A DNA stretch of 20,526 bases from positions 1 to 20,526 of the forward strand of contig JANWIS010000096.1 of the NCBI GenBank assembly GCA_025449775.1. Direction: 5' to 3'. The translations under genes were made by a program, and so were the position numbers. Of the stretch, positions 1-6,761 are shown piece by piece; the first letter of the stretch is position 1, and every line of letters begins with the position of its first letter. The notes below the pieces were generated by a model, which worked only from the letters and a program-made list of their open reading frames with translations, was not told the origin of the DNA and ran no database searches. The DNA is from Ignavibacteriaceae bacterium (GTDB lineage Bacteria > Bacteroidota > Ignavibacteria > Ignavibacteriales > Ignavibacteriaceae).

Positions 1-398
1 ACTTCTTTAAATTCATAAAAGGAAATGCACCGGAATTAATAATTGATCGTCCGGATATTGAGTTTGCGTCTGATACCGAGGATGAAATCGAAAACCAGGA
101 CTCTGAGCCGGGAAGTGATGAAAATTCAGAAGAAACTATGAAGATGATGGAAGGTATGAGCATTAACATTTCTATTGAAGTTGAAGGCAGTATTGTAAGC
201 ACGAATGCAAAATATGTAGAAGATTCTAAGATTACTTTAGTGCAAATGGATTTTAGCGAGATGATGAAGAATAAAGAAGACTTTGATGACTTTAAAAATA
301 ATGAACCGGAAAGCATTGAAGAACTAAAAATGTTTTTGGAAAAATTCCCCGGGATGAAATTAGAAACACAAAAACCGATTACAATTAAATTTCAATAA
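1..398 (+). CDS. Hypothetical protein, C-terminal part only (5' end outside window)
   Basis: The frame is open from position 3 to the TAA at 396-398, so this is the last 131 codons of a gene that begins before the window. The ATG at 138 is internal and has no reason to be the start. The visible part begins with a mixed hydrophobic segment, then a very acidic low-complexity linker (Asp/Glu/Ser/Asn, about 60-125 bp into the window), then a compact domain of alternating hydrophobic strands ending in a Lys/Thr/Ile/Phe-rich strand at the stop codon. I do not recognise the family. The gene behind it at 428 is only 29 bp away on the same strand and has a signal peptide, so the two are probably co-transcribed. 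An envelope or secreted location is an inference from that neighbour and the acidic linker. Confidence 0.75.
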   Translation, partial: FFKFIKGNAPELIIDRPDIEFASDTEDEIENQDSEPGSDENSEETMKMMEGMSINISIEVEGSIVSTNAKYVEDSKITLVQMDFSEMMKNKEDFDDFKNNEPESIEELKMFLEKFPGMKLETQKPITIKFQ

Positions 399-427
399 TC
401 AATTAAGAAATAAATAATGGAGTTAAT

Positions 428-904
428 ATGAAATTAAACCTGATCATCTTAACGATACTTTTTAGCTGTGGTATCATATTCTCGCAAGAGGATGAGTCAA
501 AACTGGGCAGTGAATTATCACTAACAGAAAAAACAAAAATCTCCGATATCCTTTCTGATCCCGAATCATATCTTGATAAAACAGTACTGGTAGAAGGAGA
601 GGTGCTGGAAGTTTGTCCTCATATGGGATGCTGGATGGACCTTGAATCTGATGTCGAAGGCGAAAAAATAAAAATAAAAGTTAAAGATGGCGATATTGTC
701 TTTCCGGTTGAAGCAAAAGGGAAGACTGCCTTAGTTGAAGGAAAAGTTTATAAGCTGGAATTAACTCAGGAAGAAGCCATAGAATATTTAGAACACATTG
801 CTGATGAATCCGGACAGGAATTCGATCCATCGGCCATTACCGGACCGATGACAATTTATCAAATCAAAGGATTGGGTGCAGAAATTCTTGAAAAAGAAGG
901 ATAA
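428..904 (+). CDS. Secreted DUF4920 domain protein
   Basis: 158 residues. Residues 1-20 form an export signal: a Lys near the start, a hydrophobic core, and a likely cut after Phe-Ser-Gln. A Cys at 14 sits in a loose lipobox (Leu-Phe-Ser-Cys), but the hydrophobic stretch runs past it, so signal peptidase I cleavage looks more likely than lipidation. The mature part matches DUF4920: 'isdil..p..yldktVlVeGeV' at about 38-60, the hallmark VCPHMGCWM at 62-70 with Cys63 and Cys68, a charged strand 'IKIKVKDGD' at 81-89, then 'P..akGKtalVeGkVy' at 93-108. This repeated 'V.VeG.V' pattern suggests an OB-like beta barrel. The two Cys could bind a metal or form a disulfide; this is inference. No catalytic role is established for the family. 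The start is supported by a GGAG-type ribosome site at about 419-422. A hairpin terminator follows. Confidence 0.85.
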   Translation: MKLNLIILTILFSCGIIFSQEDESKLGSELSLTEKTKISDILSDPESYLDKTVLVEGEVLEVCPHMGCWMDLESDVEGEKIKIKVKDGDIVFPVEAKGKTALVEGKVYKLELTQEEAIEYLEHIADESGQEFDPSAITGPMTIYQIKGLGAEILEKEG

Positions 905-914
905 CAATTAATTC

Positions 915-945
915 AGAGCTGTTCGATGAACAGCTCTTCTTTCTT
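915..945 (+). terminator. Rho-independent-type terminator after the DUF4920 gene
   Basis: A perfect 10-bp stem (915-924 pairs with 928-937) around a 3-base loop (GAT), starting 10 bp after the DUF4920 stop codon and followed by a T/C-rich run (TCTTTCTTCC). It should end the transcript of the two genes upstream and separate them from the membrane-protein gene at 1025. Confidence 0.8.
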
Positions 946-1012
946 CCTGATATATAATTGCAAATCTAAATTCGTCAAAACACATTTCATTCATAGTTAC
1001 TTCTTCTATAAT

Positions 1013-1020
1013 TAAATTTG
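1013..1020 (+). promoter_or_regulatory. Possible Bacteroidota-type -7 element
   Basis: TAAATTTG fits the TAnnTTTG -7 consensus of Bacteroidota primary sigma factors, and a TATAAT hexamer overlaps just upstream (1007-1012). It lies only 4 bp before the ATG at 1025, so a transcript from it would be nearly leaderless. No TTG is seen at the proper upstream distance, so the match may be chance in AT-rich DNA. Confidence 0.3.
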
Positions 1021-1024
1021 CTTT

Positions 1025-1531
1025 ATGAACGAAACTAAAATAGAAATGCAATCTTTTACTTATCCGCTTTTTTTCAGAATTGTATTCAAATACGGAAATT
1101 TTTTCATTACAACGTTATTAATGATTTATTCCATACCATTAATTCTGTATATCACTGAAAAACCTGTTATGGCAATTCCGTTATTGGTAAATGTTTTTCT
1201 TATCTATTTTATGAATAAAAGATATATTGAGAATTATAAAATTTTACCGTTCAAAATCGAAGCAGATTCTGAAAAATTAATTTGTACAAACTTCTTCTTA
1301 TCTAAAAAAGAAGTGGTTATTTATTACCACGAAATAAATTCACTTACCGGTGGATCATTTGAAAATAAAAAATATGGCATTATGAAGTTACACAGTGAAA
1401 ATAAATACGGCCGCGTAGGATTTTACAACAGACTTAACAATTCATCAAGACTTGTTTCACTTATTCTCAGCCGGGTAAAAAAACCGTTGTATGATCGGGT
1501 GATGGAACATATCATAATAAAAAAAGGATGA
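1025..1531 (+). CDS. Small membrane protein with two helices and a cytoplasmic beta-rich domain
   Basis: 168 residues. Two closely spaced transmembrane helices (about 25-43 and 47-63) form a hairpin that places both ends on the same side, followed by a basic stretch (NKRYIENYK) that suggests the C-terminal part is cytoplasmic. Residues about 74-150 alternate hydrophobic and polar residues as in a small beta domain; the layout (helix hairpin then PH-like barrel) resembles bacterial PH-domain membrane proteins, but I see no diagnostic motif. The function is unknown. No Shine-Dalgarno sequence precedes the ATG. The next in-frame ATG (1046) is no better supported, so 1025 is kept. It follows the terminator at 915-945 and lies 55 bp before mnmA on the same strand, so it may share a transcript with mnmA. 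Confidence 0.7.
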   Translation: MNETKIEMQSFTYPLFFRIVFKYGNFFITTLLMIYSIPLILYITEKPVMAIPLLVNVFLIYFMNKRYIENYKILPFKIEADSEKLICTNFFLSKKEVVIYYHEINSLTGGSFENKKYGIMKLHSENKYGRVGFYNRLNNSSRLVSLILSRVKKPLYDRVMEHIIIKKG

Positions 1532-1586
1532 AGATGATTTATTGTATGACATTAAATAAAGTAATTTATTACAAGCGAAAAGATTA

Positions 1587-2663
1587 ATGAAGATTGCTGT
1601 TTTATTATCAGGAGGTGTTGATAGTTCAGTTGCGTTGAGATTGTTAAAAGAACAAGGACACGAACTGACAGCATTTTATTTGAAGATATGGCTTCAGGAT
1701 GAATTCTCATTTCTTGGCGAATGTCCATGGGAGGAAGATCTAAAATATGCAAAAGGTGTATGTGAACAGGTAAATGTTCCGCTTGAAATAATTCCGCTGC
1801 AGACTGAGTATTGGGATAATGTTGTTTCATATACAATTGATGAAATAAAAGAAGGACGAACTCCTAATCCGGATATATTCTGCAACAGCCTGATCAAGTT
1901 CGGAAAGTTTTATGATAAGATCGATCCCTCATTTGAAAAAGTTGCAAGCGGTCATTATGCAAATGTTGAATCGGAATCCGGAAAATTCGTTTTAAAAATT
2001 TCTCCTGATCCGGTTAAAGATCAAACTTATTTTTTATCTTATCTCACACAGGATCAGCTATCAAGAGCATTGTTTCCTATCGGCAAACTCAATAAAACGG
2101 AAATCCGGAAACTTGCTCAACTTTATAATTTACCTACAATGGCGAGAAGAGACAGCCAGGGAATTTGTTTTCTTGGTCAGATTAAGTTTAAAGAATTTAT
2201 AAAACATCACCTAGGTGAAGTAGAAGGTGATATTGTTGATATTGATTCCGGTAAATTTTTGGGAAAACATCCCGGTTATTATTATTATACTATCGGGCAG
2301 AGATCAGGGTTAAAACTTGGCGGAGGGCCTTGGTTTGTTGTTAAGAAAGATGTGAAGAATAATATAGTTTATATTTCAAGAGAAGATAAAACTGAAAATG
2401 AACGCAATTTATTTTATGCAGGAAAGTTCAACTGGATTGCAGGAAAGCCGACAGAAAAAAGAAATTTAAAAGTTAAAATCAGGCATGGTGCAAATTTTTT
2501 TAATTGTTCAGTTGAAATACTTACTCAAGAAATGTTAAATGAAACGGTGTTGAAAGTTAAGCTTGATAGACCGGATAACGGGATTGCACCCGGACAGTTT
2601 GCAGTTTTTTATGATGAAGATATTTGTCTTGGTGGTGGAGTGATATTACAGGATTTGGATTGA
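1587..2663 (+). CDS. mnmA: tRNA-specific 2-thiouridylase MnmA
   Basis: MnmA (TrmU) activates uridine 34 of tRNA-Lys, -Glu and -Gln with ATP and replaces its 2-oxygen by sulfur delivered as a persulfide; it acts in the cytoplasm. The 358-residue length is normal. Residues 8-14 (SGGVDSS) are the PP-loop that binds ATP. The family segment 'GRTPNPDIFCN' at 90-100 carries the first catalytic Cys (Cys99), and 'DSQGICFLG' at 189-197 carries the second (Cys194), so both sulfur-handling cysteines are present. 'ASGHYA' at 120-125 and 'IAPGQFAVFY' at 333-342 are further family hallmarks; the last belongs to the C-terminal beta barrel. Only a weak purine-rich ribosome site (GAAAAG) precedes the ATG. The gene ends 3 bp from the convergent zinc-ribbon gene. 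Confidence 0.97.
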   Translation: MKIAVLLSGGVDSSVALRLLKEQGHELTAFYLKIWLQDEFSFLGECPWEEDLKYAKGVCEQVNVPLEIIPLQTEYWDNVVSYTIDEIKEGRTPNPDIFCNSLIKFGKFYDKIDPSFEKVASGHYANVESESGKFVLKISPDPVKDQTYFLSYLTQDQLSRALFPIGKLNKTEIRKLAQLYNLPTMARRDSQGICFLGQIKFKEFIKHHLGEVEGDIVDIDSGKFLGKHPGYYYYTIGQRSGLKLGGGPWFVVKKDVKNNIVYISREDKTENERNLFYAGKFNWIAGKPTEKRNLKVKIRHGANFFNCSVEILTQEMLNETVLKVKLDRPDNGIAPGQFAVFYDEDICLGGGVILQDLD

Positions 2664-2666
2664 ATA

Positions 2667-2894
2667 TTATTCGCTTGGTATTTGTGTTTTTAATTTTTCT
2701 CCTTTTGGGGAAAAAAGAACTGAACTTTCCTTTTGAAGAGAAATTCCCAACAGCTTTTGACAATTACTGCACATATGTGCATACCGCATTCCAATGACAG
2801 ATTCAATCTGACAAAGCCATGCATCTTTAATTTCTTTTTTACAATGAGGACATCGAATATTAAGTGATTCCTTTTGTAAAATTTTTGTCATCAT
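2667..2894 (-). CDS. Small zinc-ribbon protein, unknown function
   Basis: 75 residues. CPHC at 15-18 and CSNC at 42-45 form a four-cysteine zinc ribbon; a fifth Cys at 28 is extra. The C-terminal 25 residues are basic and polar. Such single-ribbon proteins often bind nucleic acid or a protein partner, but nothing here fixes a role. The gene is credible because GGAGAGG stands just before the start, as do two adjacent ATG codons. The second Met (start at 2891) has the more usual spacing, so the true protein may be one residue shorter. It is convergent with mnmA, the two stop codons being separated by 3 bp, leaving no room for a terminator between them. Confidence 0.75.
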   Translation of the reverse strand: MMTKILQKESLNIRCPHCKKEIKDAWLCQIESVIGMRYAHMCSNCQKLLGISLQKESSVLFSPKGEKLKTQIPSE

Positions 2895-3181
2895 ATCCTC
2901 TCCAGAATATTACTATGACTCAGCAAAAGCCGGAAATGTTACTGTCGAAATAATTTTTTAACATTAATTATTTCTTATTTCCTGTTTAACTACCCTTTTT
3001 TTGCGAACAACCGTAAGAATTAAATGATAAGCTTTTTTAGGTTGGTGACTGTTCGCCTCCTAAATCCGAAGTATAATTAACTAAAAGAATATGATTTTTC
3101 AACCCAAAATTCAGTTGTTGTAACATCTAAAACTCCAGATTATCATCTTATAGACTGAAATTTTAGAAAAAGTATTTGAAA
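2895..3181. other. Intergenic region upstream of the zinc-ribbon gene
   Basis: 287 bp without a supported gene, between the 5' end of the zinc-ribbon gene and the 3' end of the transporter gene, both on the minus strand. It must hold the promoter of the first and the transcript end of the second. I find no TAnnTTTG-type element and no clear U-tract terminator. The only marked structure is the inverted repeat at 3003-3056. Confidence 0.6.
3003..3056. repeat. Inverted repeat with long spacer
   Basis: GCGAACA (3003-3009) is repeated inverted as TGTTCGC (3050-3056). Inside, ACC (3010-3012) can pair with GGT (3040-3042). The spacer is too long for a simple terminator. On the plus strand the T-run lies before the repeat instead of after it. 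It could be a folded leader or small RNA, or chance; G+C-rich arms stand out in this AT-rich gap. Confidence 0.35.
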
Positions 3182-4783
3182 TTATTTAACTTCTTCGTGT
3201 TTCACTTTAAATCCTTTTTTCATCCAGCTTTTTGTAAGAAGCAAACCGATTGGAGAAATCATAGCAATGATGCCATAAATCAACCACATCAATTCAGTAT
3301 TCATTTCGGAAGGGAGAGTATCGATCGGGCAGTATTGTGTGAGGAACCAGCCGGAGTAAAGACTTGTAATTACTTTTGTAAGGAACCATGGAAACTGCCC
3401 TATTCCCATATAAATCCCGGTCATATTCTTTGGTGCAATTTCAGCAACCCATTGTAAAAATCTTGGCTGCCACATTGCTTCACCTAATGTCATAAGAGTG
3501 ATATAGGCTAACAGCGTGTATAAACTAGGACCTAAAGCAAGAATGAAAGTAGGAAATGCCATAATGAATGTTCCGGTTATCATCATTGTATAAGTATCTT
3601 TTTTTGAAGTTAAAGCTGTAACCATTGGTGTAAGAATAAAGATCAGGATTGGATTAAGGTTTACGAAGAACTCGAAATTATCTTCAATAAAATTTTCAAT
3701 ACCAAAATAAGTTTGTCCCTGGAATGCACGGCTTGTGTATTGAGGAATTGTCAGCCAGTTATGTGCAAATAAAGTTTGCACAAAAATCAGAATGAAAATA
3801 AAGTAAAGGAATCGTAAATCTCTAAGCGGAAAATTTTTTATGTAATAAGCAATCTTTTCTTTCTTTGACATTTCAGCCATCTCATCTATTTCTTCCGGTT
3901 TACTGGAACCATCTGAATTTTGACTGGCTTCCTTAACTGCTTTCTCCATTGCTTTTTTTGTGATGATGAAATAAACAATTGCGATGCCGGTTACTGTTAA
4001 AATTACATAAACCCAAAAGACTCCCTGTATTCCGAATGCTCTTCTAACGGGAGGTGAAATTAAACCGGGGAGAAATCCGCCAAGATTCATCAACGCATAA
4101 AGCATAGCGTAACCCATCGCTGCAGTTTTTTCATTTGTAAGAAGCTTAACTCCTGCATAACAAGCTGGCTGGTAAATTCCATAGCCGAGAATTATTCCGA
4201 GTATTCCAAGCATCGAAAATAGGTGAGCGGAATCCCAGAGACCGGGTAATCCAAGTTCAGGAGAAATTGTTAAAAGTATTCTGCCAACAAGCATAAAACT
4301 TAAAGCAACAAGCAATGATTTTCTTAATCCTATCCAATCAACTGTTGCTCCTAAGAAAAGCATTGCAATTGTAATTCCAGCAGTTTGAATCCCAACCATT
4401 CTTCCGGCATCAATGTCATCGAGATTAATATATTCGTTGAAGAAGATTGCGAGTAGACCGACAACCCCGAAGTATGTCAGTCCTTCCAGAATATAAGAAA
4501 GGTTTACACCAAGAAGCGCACGGGATGTAAAAGTAATATCGACAAAGGGTTGCGAAAGATCCATAATAATTTTTTCAGCAAAATTATATGCATCAGCGCT
4601 TTTAACTTTTTTTGGTTTTAAGAGTAGAATAAAAGCAAATGCTAAAGCAGGAGTTATTAATGAAATAAGGAACCAAAGCAGTCCAGGATACCCTTTTTTT
4701 ATTGCTGTTCGCGAAGTACCAAGTACAAAAAAGATATAAGAAATTATTGCCAGCCCGATAAATACAATTAGTAATTCATCCAT
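3182..4783 (-). CDS. Major facilitator transporter, POT/PTR2-like
   Basis: 533 residues, inner membrane. Two extra N-terminal helices (about 3-21 and 33-55) come before a standard 12-helix transporter core starting near residue 88. The first core helix reads 'ILEGLTYFGV' (98-107), which aligns with the ExxERFxYYG motif of proton-coupled peptide transporters but keeps only the second Glu (E100), with Gly in place of Arg. 'GATVDWIGLRKS' at 145-156 is the loop 2-3 facilitator signature with Asp149. Near the C-terminus, 'GEAMWQPRFLQWVAEIAPKN' matches the POT-type segment where Gly-Glu and Pro precede 'elAP'. A charged cytoplasmic loop (about 276-325) joins the halves. The substrate cannot be read; the loss of the Arg argues against a standard peptide/proton symporter. 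It lies 79 bp after two sensor kinases on the same strand and may share their transcript. No ribosome site is obvious. Confidence 0.85.
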   Translation of the reverse strand: MDELLIVFIGLAIISYIFFVLGTSRTAIKKGYPGLLWFLISLITPALAFAFILLLKPKKVKSADAYNFAEKIIMDLSQPFVDITFTSRALLGVNLSYILEGLTYFGVVGLLAIFFNEYINLDDIDAGRMVGIQTAGITIAMLFLGATVDWIGLRKSLLVALSFMLVGRILLTISPELGLPGLWDSAHLFSMLGILGIILGYGIYQPACYAGVKLLTNEKTAAMGYAMLYALMNLGGFLPGLISPPVRRAFGIQGVFWVYVILTVTGIAIVYFIITKKAMEKAVKEASQNSDGSSKPEEIDEMAEMSKKEKIAYYIKNFPLRDLRFLYFIFILIFVQTLFAHNWLTIPQYTSRAFQGQTYFGIENFIEDNFEFFVNLNPILIFILTPMVTALTSKKDTYTMMITGTFIMAFPTFILALGPSLYTLLAYITLMTLGEAMWQPRFLQWVAEIAPKNMTGIYMGIGQFPWFLTKVITSLYSGWFLTQYCPIDTLPSEMNTELMWLIYGIIAMISPIGLLLTKSWMKKGFKVKHEEVK

Positions 4784-4862
4784 AAAGTTGTGCCCAAATA
4801 TTTTCTGAAATTTTCAGTTAAGGTTCTTATAGATTTTCACATCAGGATTTTATTATAGAAAA

Positions 4863-6746
4863 TTATGTGCTACGACTGGCTAGCGGAATAGTGAACAACA
4901 TTTTTGTTCCTTTCCCTTCCATACTTTCTAAAGTTATTTTTCCCGAATTCTTTTCTACAAATTCTTTACAGAGTATAAGTCCCAGACCGGTTCCTTTTTC
5001 ATCTGCGGTTCCATCTGTTTTAAATTGTTCATCGATCTTAAAAAGTTTATTCTGATTTTCTCCGCTTATTCCAATTCCGTTGTCTGTGATTATTACTTCA
5101 ATAAAATTTTCTTTTTTAATGCATTCAGCTGTTACTCTTCCACCTTTTGGTGTAAATTTTATTGCATTCGAGATCAGGTTTCTCAAAACAGTTTCAATCA
5201 TATACTTGTCGGCATAAGCAATTAATCCTTCATCGGGAACACGGGAGAGTTTTATTTTTTTTGCAATTGCATTCTGACTGTATAAGCTGATTACATCATC
5301 AATCATCTTTGAAATATTCAGCTCGGTTTTCTCAACTTCAGATCTTCCTGTTTGAAGCCGTGACCATTCCAGCAAATTCAATATTAAATTATAAACCTGC
5401 TGCGAGGACCGGTAAATGTTCGATACTGATTCCTTTATTTCAGCAGGATTCATTTCATCATAAGACTGAGTAATAAATTCTGTAACTCCCAGAAGTGAAT
5501 TGAACGGGTTTCTAAGATCATGAGAGATGATAGAAAAAAATTTATCTTTTGCAGCATTGAGTGTCTTCAATTCTTCAGCATAGACTAAAAGCTGTTCTTC
5601 ATATCTTTTTCTTTTTGTGATATCACGAATCTGTGCAATAAAATAAAGAGGTTTTTTTTCAAAATCTCTTATCAGAGAAATTGTTGTTATAGCCCAGATT
5701 ACTTCACCGTTTTTATGCAAGTATCTTTTTTCTAAAAATCCGCTTTCTGAAAATTCACTTTTAAGCATGTCTCTTAAAAGTTCGGTTGATTTTTCAAAAT
5801 CTCCCGGGTGAGTAAAATCTCTGAAATTTGATTTTAGAATTTCTTTTTCCTTGTATCCTATCATTTCGCAAAAAGCTTGATTAACTTTAGTATACTGACC
5901 ATCGGGGCTTGTAATTATCATTCCCATTCCGGAACTTTCAAAAACATTCCTGAATTTTTCCTCACTTTTCTGAAGTTCAATCTCAGCTTCTTTCCGTTCA
6001 GTAATATCGGTCGTTGTTCCGATCAACCTAAGAGGTTTATTACTTTCAGCTTCAAACAATAATCCGTGGTCAACAACCCATCCTATTGAACCATCCTTCT
6101 TATAAATACGATGTTCGAGTTTAAATTCCTGTTTTGAACTTTTAAGAAAATTATTAAATGTCCTGGACATTATTTCCTGATCATCTTTATATACCAACGT
6201 CGACCAAACTTCAAGATCATCAGAGAGTTCCTTTTCCTCATAACCATATAATGATTTTAAATTTTTGTCGCCATAATATTTTTTCTTGGTCGGCCAGAAT
6301 TCCCATACTCCCGTTTTGCCTGCTTTTATAGCAATTTCGAAACGTAATTTTGTATCAAGAAGCTCTTTGTATATTTTATTTTTATAGATGGCGATTTCCA
6401 CAGAACGATTAAGCTCTTTGATATCAAATGGTTTGATAAGGAATCCGAAAGGTTCGGTTATCTTTGCTCTCTGAAAAGTTTCTTCATCAGTATAAGAAGT
6501 TAGAAATATTACCGGAAGCTGATAATGCTTACGGATAAAATCAGCCGTTTCAATTCCATCCATCTTACCTTTCAGCTTAATATCCATAAGAATAATATCG
6601 GGCAATAAGTGCTGGACTTTTTCAATTGCTTCTTCACCAGTTGAAGCAGAAGCAACAACCTCATAACCACCGGCTGTTAATCTTTTTTCAATGTTCTTGG
6701 CTACAATTTGTTCATCTTCAACTATCAGTATCTTGGTGTAAATCAT
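4863..6746 (-). CDS. Soluble hybrid histidine kinase: REC-PAS-PAS-HisKA-HATPase
   Basis: 627 residues with no signal peptide or membrane helix, so cytosolic. Residues 1-122 are a receiver: acidic pair E10/D11, phospho-acceptor Asp55 (ILMD), Thr83, and Lys105 (LIKPF). Two PAS domains follow, about 130-255 and 262-383, each closed by a 'DITeRK'-like end (247-252, 375-380). A short coiled segment leads to HisKA with His409 in 'SHDLRNPF', and HATPase_c with N-box Asn527 ('ISNAIKF'), G1 'DNGIGI' (555-560) and G2 'GTGLGL' (585-590). All catalytic residues are present, so it should be both a kinase and a phosphate acceptor at its own receiver. It begins 15 bp after the stop codon of the HisKA_2 kinase, so the pair is probably one operon; the neighbour may phosphorylate its receiver. 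There is no output domain. The ATG lacks a clear Shine-Dalgarno sequence. Confidence 0.93.
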   Translation of the reverse strand: MIYTKILIVEDEQIVAKNIEKRLTAGGYEVVASASTGEEAIEKVQHLLPDIILMDIKLKGKMDGIETADFIRKHYQLPVIFLTSYTDEETFQRAKITEPFGFLIKPFDIKELNRSVEIAIYKNKIYKELLDTKLRFEIAIKAGKTGVWEFWPTKKKYYGDKNLKSLYGYEEKELSDDLEVWSTLVYKDDQEIMSRTFNNFLKSSKQEFKLEHRIYKKDGSIGWVVDHGLLFEAESNKPLRLIGTTTDITERKEAEIELQKSEEKFRNVFESSGMGMIITSPDGQYTKVNQAFCEMIGYKEKEILKSNFRDFTHPGDFEKSTELLRDMLKSEFSESGFLEKRYLHKNGEVIWAITTISLIRDFEKKPLYFIAQIRDITKRKRYEEQLLVYAEELKTLNAAKDKFFSIISHDLRNPFNSLLGVTEFITQSYDEMNPAEIKESVSNIYRSSQQVYNLILNLLEWSRLQTGRSEVEKTELNISKMIDDVISLYSQNAIAKKIKLSRVPDEGLIAYADKYMIETVLRNLISNAIKFTPKGGRVTAECIKKENFIEVIITDNGIGISGENQNKLFKIDEQFKTDGTADEKGTGLGLILCKEFVEKNSGKITLESMEGKGTKMLFTIPLASRST

Positions 6747-6761
6747 AGGATGGTTTAATGC

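Noticed and set aside
467..469. Cys14 of the DUF4920 protein as a lipidated cysteine
   Set aside because: The hydrophobic stretch continues six residues beyond it and the -2 residue is Phe; a type I signal peptide fits better, though lipidation is not excluded.
2769..2780. Perfect 12-bp palindrome GCACATATGTGC, similar to the operator core
   Set aside because: It lies inside the zinc-ribbon coding region, where it encodes Ala-His-Met, and has no 7-2-7 spacing; most likely chance.
3176..3457. 93-codon open frame on the plus strand
   Set aside because: It lies almost wholly antisense to the 3' end of the transporter gene and shows no domain or signal.
4805..4817. Small inverted repeat CTGAA-ATT-TTCAG upstream of the transporter gene
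   Set aside because: A 5-bp stem of this composition is common in AT-rich DNA and has no T-run placed as a terminator for the kinase operon.
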